NCBI GenBank assembly: GCA_964634815.1
Contig: CAZWMD010000018.1
Span: 1 to 64,000, forward strand
Length of the DNA: 64,000 bases
Direction: 5' to 3'
Origin: JALZVT01 sp964634815
GTDB taxonomy: Bacteria; Pseudomonadota; Gammaproteobacteria; Pseudomonadales; Azotimanducaceae
Positions 9,003 through 17,839 of the stretch are shown piece by piece. The notes beneath the pieces were generated by a model that had not been told where the DNA came from, did no database searches, and saw only the letters and a program-made list of their open reading frames with translations. Made by a program: the position numbers and the translations under genes. Every line of letters begins with the position of its first letter. Position 1 is the stretch's first letter.

Positions 9003-10357
9003 TTTTTTCTCAACGCGCGATAGATAAGCAACTCACCGACGATCAACACCACCACCACACCATAGAAGGTGGCGAACTGTGGGCCTTCATCTGGGACATA
9101 CAAGAACAAAGCGATTGTTGCGCACAAAATGATAACGCAGATGCCGCTGAGCAGGCAGGCAACAAAGGTTCCGCCCGCGACTCGAAATGGGCGTGGTGCC
9201 GTTGGTTCACTGAAGCGCAGCTTCGCGAAAGCCAGAACCATACCGATGTAGGGCAGCATAAAGATCACGGCGCTAAAGGAGAAGAGTGACCAAAACAAGT
9301 CCTCGTTGGTAGACGCGAGGCCGCCATATAAGACTAGTGCGGCCGTACAGACTACACCCATCAGAATAGCCGCCCCTAAAGGTGCGCTGCGGTTTTTAGC
9401 GCTGTATGCAAATGCCGCTGGCAGCTGGTGTTCTGTCGCCGCCTCAGCGATCGCACGATTGCAACCCATTGCCCAGGTCGCTCCGTTCGACCAAAACGTA
9501 TAGAGCGCACCTATTCCCAAGGTGGTGACGATTAATGTTCCCTGGTCGGTACCGCCAAAAAACAAATTCAAGGTATCGATCAGGCCATCGACGATATCAA
9601 GTTCGGTAACCGGTATTGCGGCCAGAATGCCGAGTGTAGCCAGAGAATACAGTGCGAGTATCAAGAGGCCGGAAAACAAGATTGCTCGCGGCACCGTTTT
9701 TTCGGGCTGAGTAATTTCAGCACCTGCAGAGGACACGAGCTCGAAGCCGAGCATTCCATAAATGATTACGGGTAAAAACTTGAGACCATCCTCCCAACTG
9801 GGTGTTAGTGTTTGGATCTTGATGTCGTTGGCGTAGCCGTGACTGGCAGCGTAGTTAAACCCGCCAATGATCAAGACGATAAATATGATCATCTTAAGGA
9901 GCGCGCCTAGATTGGGGACCCATTTGCCTATGTTTAAGCCAAACAGATCCACCGCAACGGTGAGCCAGGCGAGCCCAATTCCTATGCCAATGGCGGTGGG
10001 TATACCCAGGTCAACCTGTAACAGGCTCGATAAAACACCAGCGAACAAAATGAAAATCGCCGGTAGCCAGATTGCGGTGTTTATCCAATAGGCCCACACC
10101 GCGCGGGTTGCCCAGCGCTGACCAAAAGCCCGCTTAATCCAGACATAAATCCCGCCTTCGGCTGGGAAACTGGTACCCAGCTCGGCGGTGATCAGTCCTA
10201 TGGGCAGCATGAACGTCACGCCAAGAAACAACCACCAAAACAGGCTGGAGACGCCGATTGCTGCAGACGCGGCAAGTGTATCCAGCAAAACGATAGCGGA
10301 TACAGTGAATAACGTCAGATCTGGCAGGCGCAATACTCTTTGCGGCTCGGTGGTCAT
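8999..10357 (-). CDS. APC-family amino acid/polyamine permease
   Basis: A 452-residue polytopic transporter with about 12 hydrophobic segments and APC superfamily hallmarks. These are a first helix with VLLDTLAASAAIG, the AELGTSFPAEGGIYVWIKRAFG segment in TM2-3 (split here for length), and GFELVSSAGAEITQPEKTVPRA in the TM6-7 loop. The nearest types are glutamate/GABA antiporters and PuuP-like putrescine importers. Its place between the PuuB-like oxidase and agmatinase suggests uptake of putrescine, agmatine or GABA. ATG 10357 lies 25 bp downstream of the oxidase stop. Confidence 0.87.
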   Translation of the reverse strand: MTTEPQRVLRLPDLTLFTVSAIVLLDTLAASAAIGVSSLFWWLFLGVTFMLPIGLITAELGTSFPAEGGIYVWIKRAFGQRWATRAVWAYWINTAIWLPAIFILFAGVLSSLLQVDLGIPTAIGIGIGLAWLTVAVDLFGLNIGKWVPNLGALLKMIIFIVLIIGGFNYAASHGYANDIKIQTLTPSWEDGLKFLPVIIYGMLGFELVSSAGAEITQPEKTVPRAILFSGLLILALYSLATLGILAAIPVTELDIVDGLIDTLNLFFGGTDQGTLIVTTLGIGALYTFWSNGATWAMGCNRAIAEAATEHQLPAAFAYSAKNRSAPLGAAILMGVVCTAALVLYGGLASTNEDLFWSLFSFSAVIFMLPYIGMVLAFAKLRFSEPTAPRPFRVAGGTFVACLLSGICVIILCATIALFLYVPDEGPQFATFYGVVVVLIVGELLIYRALRKK

Positions 10358-10382
10358 TGGCTAACTCATCTGAGTAGAGTGA

Positions 10383-11699
10383 CTAAAATCGATCAAGCGT
10401 TTTATAAAACAACATGCCTGCCACCAGCGCCGGCCAGCGGAGTAATGCGCCGCCCGGAAACGACTGGTGTTTCAAGTTGGCAAACAAGTCGAACCGCTCG
10501 GCTTGTCCAGCGATGGCCTCTGCGACCATTTGGCCACCCATGTTTGCCATAGCAATGCCGTGACCAGAGTAGCCCTGTGCCCAATAAATGTTGGGGCTCT
10601 TGCGCCCAAAATGTGGCATGCGTTTCATGGTGACTGCGAGTGTTCCGCCCCAGGCATAGTCAATGCTGACATCAGCAAGGTTTGGGTAAACCTCCAGCAT
10701 GTTCTTGCGCACAAACTGTTTTAGGTCATTTGGAAAACGCGACGAATAGTTTTCGCCTCCACCAAAGATCAACCGGTTATCTGGTGAATTATGGAAGTAG
10801 TTGACGACAAATCGGGTGTCCACCACGGCGACGTTATCTCGGTTGATTGTGCGTGCGCGCGGTTCGGGTAGTGGTTCAGTCGCAAGAATGAAATTATTTA
10901 TTGGTAGTTGATATTTTTGTGCCGCCTTGTCCAGATCACCCAGATAGCCGTTGCAGGCCAACACCAAAAAGTTGGCTGTCACACTTGCCGTTGATGTCTG
11001 GATGCGAACTTTGTCGCCGGTGGCGTCCTTATCTTGAAAGCTGAGTACTTTTGTATGCTCAAAAATCTTCACACCCAAGTCACTCGCCGCTTTCGCAAGA
11101 CCAAGAGCGAGATTCAAAGGGTGGACATGGCCAGCTTGATGATCGAGATAGCCACCGAAGAACGAAGAAACACCAAGCATGTCCTGAGTTTCTGCCCGCG
11201 ATACATGGCGATGATTGGTGAACCCATAGTCGGTTTCAAGTTTGTCCGCGTAATCCCATAGTTCCTGTTCGTAGCGCTCTTTGTGTGCAACGGTTAGCTC
11301 GCCGTCGGTAAGGTCGCAGTCGATGGCATACTTCTTAACTCGATCGCGTACAAGTTGATTCGCATCGCACGCAATCTGCCACATCTTCTTCGCCGTATCT
11401 GCCCCTAACCAGGCTTCCAACTCGTCTTGATCCTTGCGTTGCCCCATGCCGAGCACACCGCCGTTGCGACCGGATGCACCGGAACCGACACGGTAGGCCT
11501 CGAGCACAACTACGTTGTAGCCGCGCTCCGCGAGTTCGATTGCAGCGGAAAGACCCGTGTAACCAGCGCCGACGATACAGACGTCAGCCTGAGTACTCTC
11601 ATCCAGCTTTGGATACTCTTTGAGGCCTTTTGCGCTTGCGTAGTACCAGGACTCATCATAGCCAACGCTAGAATCACCGCCGGGGCGTCGTTGTGACAC
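10383..11699 (-). CDS. puuB: Gamma-glutamylputrescine oxidase-like FAD enzyme
   Basis: A 438-residue DAO-family flavoprotein. The Rossmann FAD motif VCIVGAGYTGLSAAIELAERG is near residue 40 (split for length: GAGYTG, then LSAAIELAERG), followed by SGASGRNGG, the flavin-contacting segment typical of PuuB and related oxidases. The C-terminus has GYSGHGIAMANMGGQ. PuuB oxidises gamma-glutamyl-putrescine to the aldehyde with release of ammonia and peroxide. Start is GTG 11699, sharing one base with the preceding ligase stop (TAGTG), so translation is coupled. Specificity is inferred from the adjacent PuuA- and PuuD-like genes. Confidence 0.85.
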   Translation of the reverse strand: MSQRRPGGDSSVGYDESWYYASAKGLKEYPKLDESTQADVCIVGAGYTGLSAAIELAERGYNVVVLEAYRVGSGASGRNGGVLGMGQRKDQDELEAWLGADTAKKMWQIACDANQLVRDRVKKYAIDCDLTDGELTVAHKERYEQELWDYADKLETDYGFTNHRHVSRAETQDMLGVSSFFGGYLDHQAGHVHPLNLALGLAKAASDLGVKIFEHTKVLSFQDKDATGDKVRIQTSTASVTANFLVLACNGYLGDLDKAAQKYQLPINNFILATEPLPEPRARTINRDNVAVVDTRFVVNYFHNSPDNRLIFGGGENYSSRFPNDLKQFVRKNMLEVYPNLADVSIDYAWGGTLAVTMKRMPHFGRKSPNIYWAQGYSGHGIAMANMGGQMVAEAIAGQAERFDLFANLKHQSFPGGALLRWPALVAGMLFYKTLDRF

Positions 11700-13024
11700 T
11701 AAACTTCTGCCCCTAAGTAGCGCCGCTCCCAGGCGGTAATTTCATTGTTGTAGTGGGCAAGCTCGTCGCGTTTCACGCTAATGTAGGCATCACAACAGGG
11801 CTTTCCCAGTAAATCGATGATCGCCTCACAGTTGTCCAGAGCGTCGAGGGATTGAGCGAGCCCGGCGGGAAAATTAGCGGGCTGTTCATACGCGTCGCCG
11901 TCAGTGGGTGCGCTGGGCGTGAGCTGGTTTTCGATGCCAAGCAAGCCGCAGGCCAGGGTGCAGGCCATAAATAGATAGGGGTTTGCATCCGCACCGGCCA
12001 CGCGATTTTCAATTCGACCGTCTTTATTGGGGCTGTAGGGTACCCGTAACCCCGTGGTGCGATTGTCATAACCCCACTCAAGGTTTATGGGCGCTGATAG
12101 ATCGGGTACGAAGCGCTTGTAGCTGTTAACGGTTGGCGTAATCAGCGCAAAGGCGCTGGGTAAGTAGTGTTGCAGACCTGCAATGAAGTGTTGCAACTTG
12201 GGCGGGGCTTGGCCGTCTTCGAGGGTAAACAGGTTGTGATCTTTGTTGTCGTACAGGCTGCAGTGCAAATGCAGTCCACTGCCCGGCACGCCTTCGATCG
12301 GTTTGGCCATAAAGCTGGCTGTCGCGCCTTGCTCTAGCGCGCAGCTTTTAACCAGGCGCTTCAGCAGAAATAATTGATCAGCTCGTGACAGCACATCCCC
12401 ATGAGCGACGTTCAGTTCGATCTGTGCTGGTCCCATTTCGTGGACCGTTGCGCTGAGCGCGAGGCCTGACTGATCACAGCGTTCGTACAATAAATCAAGA
12501 AATGGTTGGTATTTCGCCAAGGCATCGATACTAAACGCTTCGTTACCACAATCTGTGCGGCTATCGATGCCAGTAGCTGCGATGAAGGGCGCACCGGGAT
12601 CTTTATTGGGGTGTAGCAGATAGAACTCAACCTCAGGCGCGACGATAGGAGTCAAACCAAGCGCCGCATAGCGAGCCAATACACGGATGAGGGCATTGCG
12701 AGGGTCAAACGCCGTTGCCGCACCCTGCTTATCAATCGACTTGCAGATCACCTGAGCATGGCTACCTTTCTTCCATGGCATGGTTGTATAGGTCGACCAA
12801 TCCGGTTGCAGCAGTAAATCTTCGTCTTTGGGATTGTAGTCATGCATGGCGTCGCCGTATTCGCCGGTAAGCGTCTGGAAGAAAATCGCGGCGGGTAGAT
12901 GTGGCAGGTGGTGTTGATCAAAAGATGATCCCTTGATCACCTTGCCGCGGGGAAGGCCCGATGCATCAGCGATTAATAATTCGAGATTTTCTGCCAGCGT
13001 GTCTGGTGGGTTGTGTTCATGCAT
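11699..13024 (-). CDS. puuA: Gamma-glutamylputrescine synthetase-like (GS family)
   Basis: A 441-residue protein of the glutamine-synthetase superfamily. Visible are the metal/ATP-site segments VAPEVEFYL, EMGPAQIELNVAHGD, GSGLHLHCSLYD and a C-terminal NRVAGADANPYLFMA. It lacks the adenylylation loop context of true GlnA and sits among puuB- and puuD-like genes, so ATP-dependent gamma-glutamylation of putrescine (or another primary amine) is the likely reaction. The start at ATG 13024 overlaps the preceding membrane-protein gene by 8 bp. A glutamylation role for monoamines (as in ethanolamine or spermidine ligases) is possible. Confidence 0.85.
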   Translation of the reverse strand: MHEHNPPDTLAENLELLIADASGLPRGKVIKGSSFDQHHLPHLPAAIFFQTLTGEYGDAMHDYNPKDEDLLLQPDWSTYTTMPWKKGSHAQVICKSIDKQGAATAFDPRNALIRVLARYAALGLTPIVAPEVEFYLLHPNKDPGAPFIAATGIDSRTDCGNEAFSIDALAKYQPFLDLLYERCDQSGLALSATVHEMGPAQIELNVAHGDVLSRADQLFLLKRLVKSCALEQGATASFMAKPIEGVPGSGLHLHCSLYDNKDHNLFTLEDGQAPPKLQHFIAGLQHYLPSAFALITPTVNSYKRFVPDLSAPINLEWGYDNRTTGLRVPYSPNKDGRIENRVAGADANPYLFMACTLACGLLGIENQLTPSAPTDGDAYEQPANFPAGLAQSLDALDNCEAIIDLLGKPCCDAYISVKRDELAHYNNEITAWERRYLGAEV

Positions 13025-13856
13025 CTTGCGGTTCGCCTTCTAGCTGATCTTGTAGCTCATCTCGCCATTCGGTCAAATTCAATTCAATAAACGCAAAGGC
13101 GAACAACCACAAGAAGGCATCCCAGAAGTCAATGAAGTCACCTTCGAACCCCCAGTACACCGCCGCCGATAACAGGATAGCGTACGCAAGGTATTTCGCC
13201 CATTTCGAAAAGGCCTTCCAGGCGTCTCCAACCCGATTGTATACCCCCAGGCGGACATCGAGTTCCAGCAAGGCAACGACCAACAGCCAGGTGCCTGAGT
13301 TGATAACATTAACCCACGCAAGCTGTTTCACCTTCTGCAGTACAGAGTCATAAACTGCAGTGCTGTTATCTGCCAAGGCGTATAGCTGGTCTCCAGCGAT
13401 GCTGGGCTTGCAGTTATCGGCGGTCAGTGTCCGAAACTCATCCTGCTTGATCATCAGCGACCAATCGGCGGCGCCTAGCTTGCAAGCATCAAGCGTCTCC
13501 TGCAGTACGTAGGCATTCATTCCGAGTGCTTTTGTGAGGTACCCATAGAAGGAGTAAGCGATGACTGCGTAACACAGTGCGCGAACTGAGTGAATAAATC
13601 GCAGCAGAGTAGGGGTGAGCTTGTCGTCTGGTATCTGAAAGGTTTCAAGCTCGAACAGCAACAACAGTATTAACCAGGCTAAGGTATCGATGCTGGCGGC
13701 AAAGGCTATGATCAGTTCAGATAAAGGAATCGTTGTGTCAAAGAGATGTTCGGCTGCAAGCCACTCCTGGCGAAAGAACACCAGCACGTTGAAGGCGAGT
13801 AGCAGGTATACCGCATACTTTAGTTTCGGGTACCAAGAGCGCTCAACTAGTTGCAA
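13017..13856 (-). CDS. Integral membrane protein of unknown function
   Basis: An uncharacterised membrane protein inside the polyamine operon. The open frame extends up to 13982, but that extension lies within the PuuD-like gene and encodes a Cys/Arg-rich stretch typical of an out-of-frame shadow. I therefore place the start at TTG 13856, overlapping the PuuD stop by 14 bp, giving 279 residues. Hydrophobic segments lie near residues 15-30, 55-75 and 100-120, and there are three more in the C-terminal half. A polar loop after the third contains two Cys (DACKLG and DNCKPS). The C-terminus is acidic. I do not recognise the family. Confidence 0.6.
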   Translation of the reverse strand: MQLVERSWYPKLKYAVYLLLAFNVLVFFRQEWLAAEHLFDTTIPLSELIIAFAASIDTLAWLILLLLFELETFQIPDDKLTPTLLRFIHSVRALCYAVIAYSFYGYLTKALGMNAYVLQETLDACKLGAADWSLMIKQDEFRTLTADNCKPSIAGDQLYALADNSTAVYDSVLQKVKQLAWVNVINSGTWLLVVALLELDVRLGVYNRVGDAWKAFSKWAKYLAYAILLSAAVYWGFEGDFIDFWDAFLWLFAFAFIELNLTEWRDELQDQLEGEPQDA

Positions 13857-14610
13857 TGTACTCTCGCATAGCCTGGCCAAAGGCTTGAAAAATGGCAGTT
13901 GATGCGGGGTTTTCGCCGTGCAACCATTCCGGATGCCATTGCACCGCCAGGCAAAATTGGCCTGGCACCGAGAACCCTTCAATAAGGCCGTCTGCGGCTA
14001 CAGCTTCTACGACCAGATTTGGTGCCAGTTCGGCAACCCCCTGAGCGTGCAGCGAGTTTACCTCAATTCGACGCTGCCCAATCAGCCCTCGCAGTTGCCC
14101 ATTTTCGCTTAACTCTACGCTATGAACCGGACTGTATTGTTCTTCTCTGGACTTGGTCTCGTCCTCACGATGATCATCATAGCCTGGAACATCCTGAACA
14201 TTGGCGTGCAGACTGCCGCCAAAAGCGACGTTGATTTCCTGGAAACCTCGGCAGACTCCGAGTATGGGCATTTTTCGGTTCGCGGCGGCCTGAATCAATT
14301 CGAATGCCATTGAATCCCGCTGTGGGTCGGTTTTCATCTTGGGGTCATTTGTACCACCGTAGCGTGTTGGCTCGATGTTGCTTGGGCTGCCGGGAAAAAA
14401 CACACCGTCGCACAGATCAAGCCAGCCATCTGCTGTGAATTCTTCGCCGGGCTGCTTTAGATCGGTGCCAGCAGCCATTGCCGGCGCTATTATTGGCCAG
14501 GCTTTGACCCCATTCACGATCGCTTCGATGTACTTCTCGCCCACACAATGGAAGGCGTGAATCCCAATTTGCTTGCAGTCAGAAACGATCAGAACGCGTG
14601 GAATGTTCAT
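13843..14610 (-). CDS. puuD: Gamma-glutamyl-GABA hydrolase-like amidotransferase
   Basis: A 255-residue class I glutamine-amidotransferase-like hydrolase (peptidase C26). The nucleophile is Cys120 in LGVCRGFQEINV, and the catalytic His226/Glu228 lie in VQWHPEW. The FPGSPSNIEP segment matches PuuD-type enzymes. PuuD hydrolyses gamma-glutamyl-GABA to glutamate and GABA, the last step of the glutamylated putrescine route. ATG 14610 lies 8 bp after the aminotransferase stop. No aldehyde dehydrogenase (PuuC) is present in the window, so that step must be supplied elsewhere. Confidence 0.87.
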   Translation of the reverse strand: MNIPRVLIVSDCKQIGIHAFHCVGEKYIEAIVNGVKAWPIIAPAMAAGTDLKQPGEEFTADGWLDLCDGVFFPGSPSNIEPTRYGGTNDPKMKTDPQRDSMAFELIQAAANRKMPILGVCRGFQEINVAFGGSLHANVQDVPGYDDHREDETKSREEQYSPVHSVELSENGQLRGLIGQRRIEVNSLHAQGVAELAPNLVVEAVAADGLIEGFSVPGQFCLAVQWHPEWLHGENPASTAIFQAFGQAMREYIATS

Positions 14611-14618
14611 AGGGGCAT

Positions 14619-15992
14619 CTAGGCCGTTGTGTTGATGCCATAGTGGCGAGCTGTGCCGTCCAGGGCTTGAGTCAAGCGTTCAATCAAGAGATCAATCTCT
14701 TCATGGGTGCTGACAAGGGGAGGCGCGCTGATAATCGAGTCACCCACGGCACGAATCATGAGCCCTGACTCAATGGCTCTATTGCGGCATTCTGTTGCTG
14801 CTGCGGCATCGTCGGCGATTCGGGCCCGCGATGACTTATCCCTAACCAGTTCCAGGGCGGCAAGCATACCGAGCGTGCGGGTCTCGCCAACGATTGGGTG
14901 ATCCGCGAGAGTGTTCCACTGCTTGGCCAAGTACGGGCCGATATCGGAACTCACATGACTTGGCGTTTTCGATTGGTTGTAAATATCAAGCGTTGCCAGC
15001 CCAGCCGCACAGGCTACGGGGTGCCCGGAGTAGGTGTAGCCATGCGTGAACTCGCCGCCACCGGCGGTCAGAACATCGGCCACCTTGTCTCCCACCCCAA
15101 CACCACCAAGCGGCTGATAACCGTTGGTAACGCCCTTTGCAAACGTGATCAGGTCGGGTTTGGTTTGAAACGTTTCACAACCAAACCAACTGCCTGTACG
15201 ACCAAATCCGCAAATCACCTCATCGCTGATAAACAGAATGTCGCGTTCATCAAGAATTTTTTGCACCGCTGGCCAATAGCTCTGCGGCGGAATTATGACG
15301 CCTCCGGCACCCTGTACTGGCTCAGCAATAAAAGCGGCAACGTTATCGGGCCCCAGTTTGTCGATGCGCTCTTCTAACGCGGCTGCAACCCGCAGGCCAA
15401 AGCTTTCAGGATCTTCGTCCGCACCTTCATCGAACCAGTAGGGTTGGGCGATATGTTGGATATAGGGCAGCATGCCAAACTGCTTGTGCATGCTCGACAT
15501 GCCGCCGAGACTACCTGCAGCAATGGTGCTGCCGTGATATGCATTTTCGCGACTCAGAATGATTTTCTTGTCTGGCTTGCCCAGCAGATCAAAATACCGA
15601 TGGACCAATCGAATATTGGTGTCGTTCGCTTCTGATCCGGAATTGGTAAAGAAAATGTGATTGATGTTCGCGGGCATGACATCGGTTAACGCTTTAGCCA
15701 ATTCGATGGCGGGTTGATTCGAACAATTGAAGAAGTTGTTGTAGTAGGGAAGCGTCTCCAGCTGATTTTTTACAGCGTCAACGATACCGGGTTGGGTGTA
15801 GCCAAGATTGGTGCACCACAGGCCAGACATACCATCGAGAATTTGTTTGCCATCGTGATCGAAGATATACACACCTTCAGCGCGAGAAATAACCGCGCCG
15901 CCGGTCTTTGAGTAGGATGCCAAATCGGTGAAGGGGTGCAGGTGATTGGCTTTATCAAGCGTTTGCCAATCCTTTGTGGTCATGCTGCTCAT
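14619..15992 (-). CDS. spuC: Putrescine/omega-amine:pyruvate aminotransferase (SpuC-like)
   Basis: A 457-residue class III aminotransferase starting at ATG 15992, preceded by AGAGGA. An upstream ATG at 16037 is open in frame but lacks a ribosome site. Hallmarks are GLWCTNLGY, FFTNSGSEANDTNIR, AYHGSTIA, FISDEVICGFGR and the PLP lysine at about residue 286 in FAKGVTNG. Length and motifs fit Pseudomonas SpuC, which transfers the putrescine amino group to pyruvate. As first gene of the minus-strand operon it offers a direct transamination route alongside the glutamylated route. Divergent from the sulfotransferase gene. Confidence 0.83.
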   Translation of the reverse strand: MSSMTTKDWQTLDKANHLHPFTDLASYSKTGGAVISRAEGVYIFDHDGKQILDGMSGLWCTNLGYTQPGIVDAVKNQLETLPYYNNFFNCSNQPAIELAKALTDVMPANINHIFFTNSGSEANDTNIRLVHRYFDLLGKPDKKIILSRENAYHGSTIAAGSLGGMSSMHKQFGMLPYIQHIAQPYWFDEGADEDPESFGLRVAAALEERIDKLGPDNVAAFIAEPVQGAGGVIIPPQSYWPAVQKILDERDILFISDEVICGFGRTGSWFGCETFQTKPDLITFAKGVTNGYQPLGGVGVGDKVADVLTAGGGEFTHGYTYSGHPVACAAGLATLDIYNQSKTPSHVSSDIGPYLAKQWNTLADHPIVGETRTLGMLAALELVRDKSSRARIADDAAAATECRNRAIESGLMIRAVGDSIISAPPLVSTHEEIDLLIERLTQALDGTARHYGINTTA

Positions 15993-16100
15993 CGATTTGT
16001 CCTCTTGCCAAAGAATGCTAAAAAATCCGCCCAGCAAATTCCGTGGTGTTGCTAGTTTCCAGCAAACTATGGTGCCATGATCATAGGTTGGTTACCTTAA

Positions 16101-16111
16101 CCCCAAAGGGG
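16101..16111. promoter_or_regulatory. Palindrome CCCC-AAA-GGGG (site A)
   Basis: CCCCAAAGGGG followed by AGTA, lying 3 bp before the sulfotransferase ATG and 109 bp upstream of the SpuC-like gene on the other strand. A near-identical site (CCCCATAGGGG followed by AATA) precedes the TonB receptor. The shared 15-mer CCCCAWAGGGGARTA suggests a common regulator, plausibly the LuxR-type protein encoded at 22747. Its right half doubles as the purine-rich ribosome site. Confidence 0.5.
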
Positions 16112-16114
16112 AGT

Positions 16115-17710
16115 ATGTTGAGTTCACAAACCTCAGGTGGTTCGGTGGTGTTGCGGGATTTACTGCGTAAAGGCCTGGCGCAACTCTCCCGCGGTGAGCC
16201 GAAACTTGCCGGACAAACGTGTCAGGAGATTCTGACGCGTGCGCCCAAATTGCCTGAAGGCCATTTTTTAGTGGGGTTGGTCGCGCTAGAGCTTCAGGAT
16301 CGTAAAACAGCATTCCAGGCCTTCGGCTCGGTGACCAAGCTTGAGCCAACAAACAGTGCAGCCTGGGCGCAGCTGGCAAAGCTGTTTATGAGCGAAGGCA
16401 TGGTGGCGCGAGCGGACGAAGCATTGTCCAATGCGTGTAAAAACAAACCGCAGGACCCCTTGGTACAAGATCTTCTCGGTACTGTCTATTCGTTGATGGG
16501 CGAATATGACGAGGCCTTTAAGTGGTATTCAAGGGCCATCAAAAAGCGTCCGCAGTTCCCGCCTTTTTTGCTCAACCTGGCCAATAATCAAGTTTATCGA
16601 GGGGCCACCGGGGCCGCGATTGGGCTCTTTGAGCAGGCGATCGAGCTGCAGCCCAACAGCCCCCAGGCTCATTGGTCATTGTCAGGTACGCGCAAGGCTA
16701 CGGATACCACTCACATTGATACGCTATCCCGGCTTGCAGCCACACCTAATCTCCCACCGCGTGAACAGTCGTTCTATTTTTACGCTATTGGCAAGCAATA
16801 CGAGGATCTCGAGCGCTGGGACGATGCATTTGCTGCATTCAGCAAAGGTGCTGCCGCTCGCCGGCAAACGGTGGAATACGATGAACCTGCCGAAGTGGCT
16901 ATGTTTGATTATCTGAAGCAGACCTTCACCGAGAATTGGCTCACAAGTAAAGGTGCTGGCAATAGCGATGCAGGGCCGATATTTATCCTGGGTCAGCCCA
17001 GAACGGGTACAACACTGGTTGAGCGAATCGTCAGTAGCCACTCCAGGGTGCATTCAGCAGGTGAACTGCAGCAGTTCAGTCTGGGTATTCGACGACTGAC
17101 GAACCACCGGGATCCAAAGCGATTTTCTGCAGATCTGTTTCGGGTAGCAAAAGAACTGGATCCTGCTGACCTCGGCGGGGTTTACCTGGACACCACTCGC
17201 AGGGTTCGCGGTGACACGCCGCATTTTGTCGACAAGCTGCCCCAGAACTATCTCTGCATACCACTGATACTCGCTGCGTTACCGAATGCGAAAATTCTGC
17301 ATCTGACGCGCAATCCGATGGATGCCTGTTTTGCGAGCTTCAAGCAGCTGTTTGCAGATGCCTACTTACACTCCTACGACCAGCAAGAGATGGCAAGGCA
17401 TCACGCCCGCTATCGTGATTTGATGAAGACCTGGCGCGAGCGATTTGGCGATCGATTCCTTGATCTGAGCTATGAGCAGACGGTTGCGGACCTTGAGCCC
17501 AATGCGCGACGTGTCATCGAGTTCTTGCAACTGCCCTGGGAAGATCAGTGCCTGGATTTCCATGCCCAGTCTTCCGGTGTTGCAACAGCGAGTGCGGTGC
17601 AGGTAAGAGAACCGGCACATACCCGCTCGGTTGGCCGCTGGCGTCGGTATGAGCGTCAATTAGCGCCGATGTTGCACTCGCTTAAAGATGCCGGCATCAG
17701 GATCGAATGA
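16115..17710 (+). CDS. TPR-repeat sulfotransferase
   Basis: A 531-residue protein with two modules. The N-terminal 260 residues are tetratricopeptide repeats, with recurring pairs such as HFLVGLVALELQD and GEYDEAFKWYSRAIKKRP. The C-terminal half is a sulfotransferase (Sulfotransfer_1/3 type) with the PAPS 5'-phosphosulfate loop GQPRTGTTLVERI near residue 293 and a 3'-phosphate region LHLTRNPMDACFASFK. Start is ATG 16115 after AAAGGGGAG; the frame is open to 16043 but without support. Substrate unknown. TPR-sulfotransferases frequently sit beside TonB receptors in marine Proteobacteria (recollection, not verified here). Confidence 0.85.
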   Translation: MLSSQTSGGSVVLRDLLRKGLAQLSRGEPKLAGQTCQEILTRAPKLPEGHFLVGLVALELQDRKTAFQAFGSVTKLEPTNSAAWAQLAKLFMSEGMVARADEALSNACKNKPQDPLVQDLLGTVYSLMGEYDEAFKWYSRAIKKRPQFPPFLLNLANNQVYRGATGAAIGLFEQAIELQPNSPQAHWSLSGTRKATDTTHIDTLSRLAATPNLPPREQSFYFYAIGKQYEDLERWDDAFAAFSKGAAARRQTVEYDEPAEVAMFDYLKQTFTENWLTSKGAGNSDAGPIFILGQPRTGTTLVERIVSSHSRVHSAGELQQFSLGIRRLTNHRDPKRFSADLFRVAKELDPADLGGVYLDTTRRVRGDTPHFVDKLPQNYLCIPLILAALPNAKILHLTRNPMDACFASFKQLFADAYLHSYDQQEMARHHARYRDLMKTWRERFGDRFLDLSYEQTVADLEPNARRVIEFLQLPWEDQCLDFHAQSSGVATASAVQVREPAHTRSVGRWRRYERQLAPMLHSLKDAGIRIE

Positions 17711-17757
17711 TCGCCTGTCCCAAGTCGGACTGAACGTGCAATTTAGGTTGCGTCTAC

Positions 17758-17768
17758 CCCCATAGGGG
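17758..17768. promoter_or_regulatory. Palindrome CCCC-ATA-GGGG (site B)
   Basis: CCCCATAGGGG followed by AATA, 72 bp upstream of the TonB-receptor ATG and 10 bp before a TTGACC hexamer (17778-17783) that could serve as -35. It matches site A at 16101-16111. A palindrome just upstream of a -35 box is the usual position for an activator of the LuxR/FixJ helix-turn-helix class. Confidence 0.5.
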
Positions 17769-17839
17769 AATACTGCATTGACCGGATATTGGTTAGGTTA
17801 GCGAGAGTCCAAGTGGGCCATAAGAAGCTGGGGAGCTAT

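Noticed and set aside
13857..13982. Longer N-terminus for the membrane protein in the polyamine operon
   Set aside because: Lies wholly inside puuD, Cys/Arg-rich shadow sequence; a start at the puuD stop fits operon structure.
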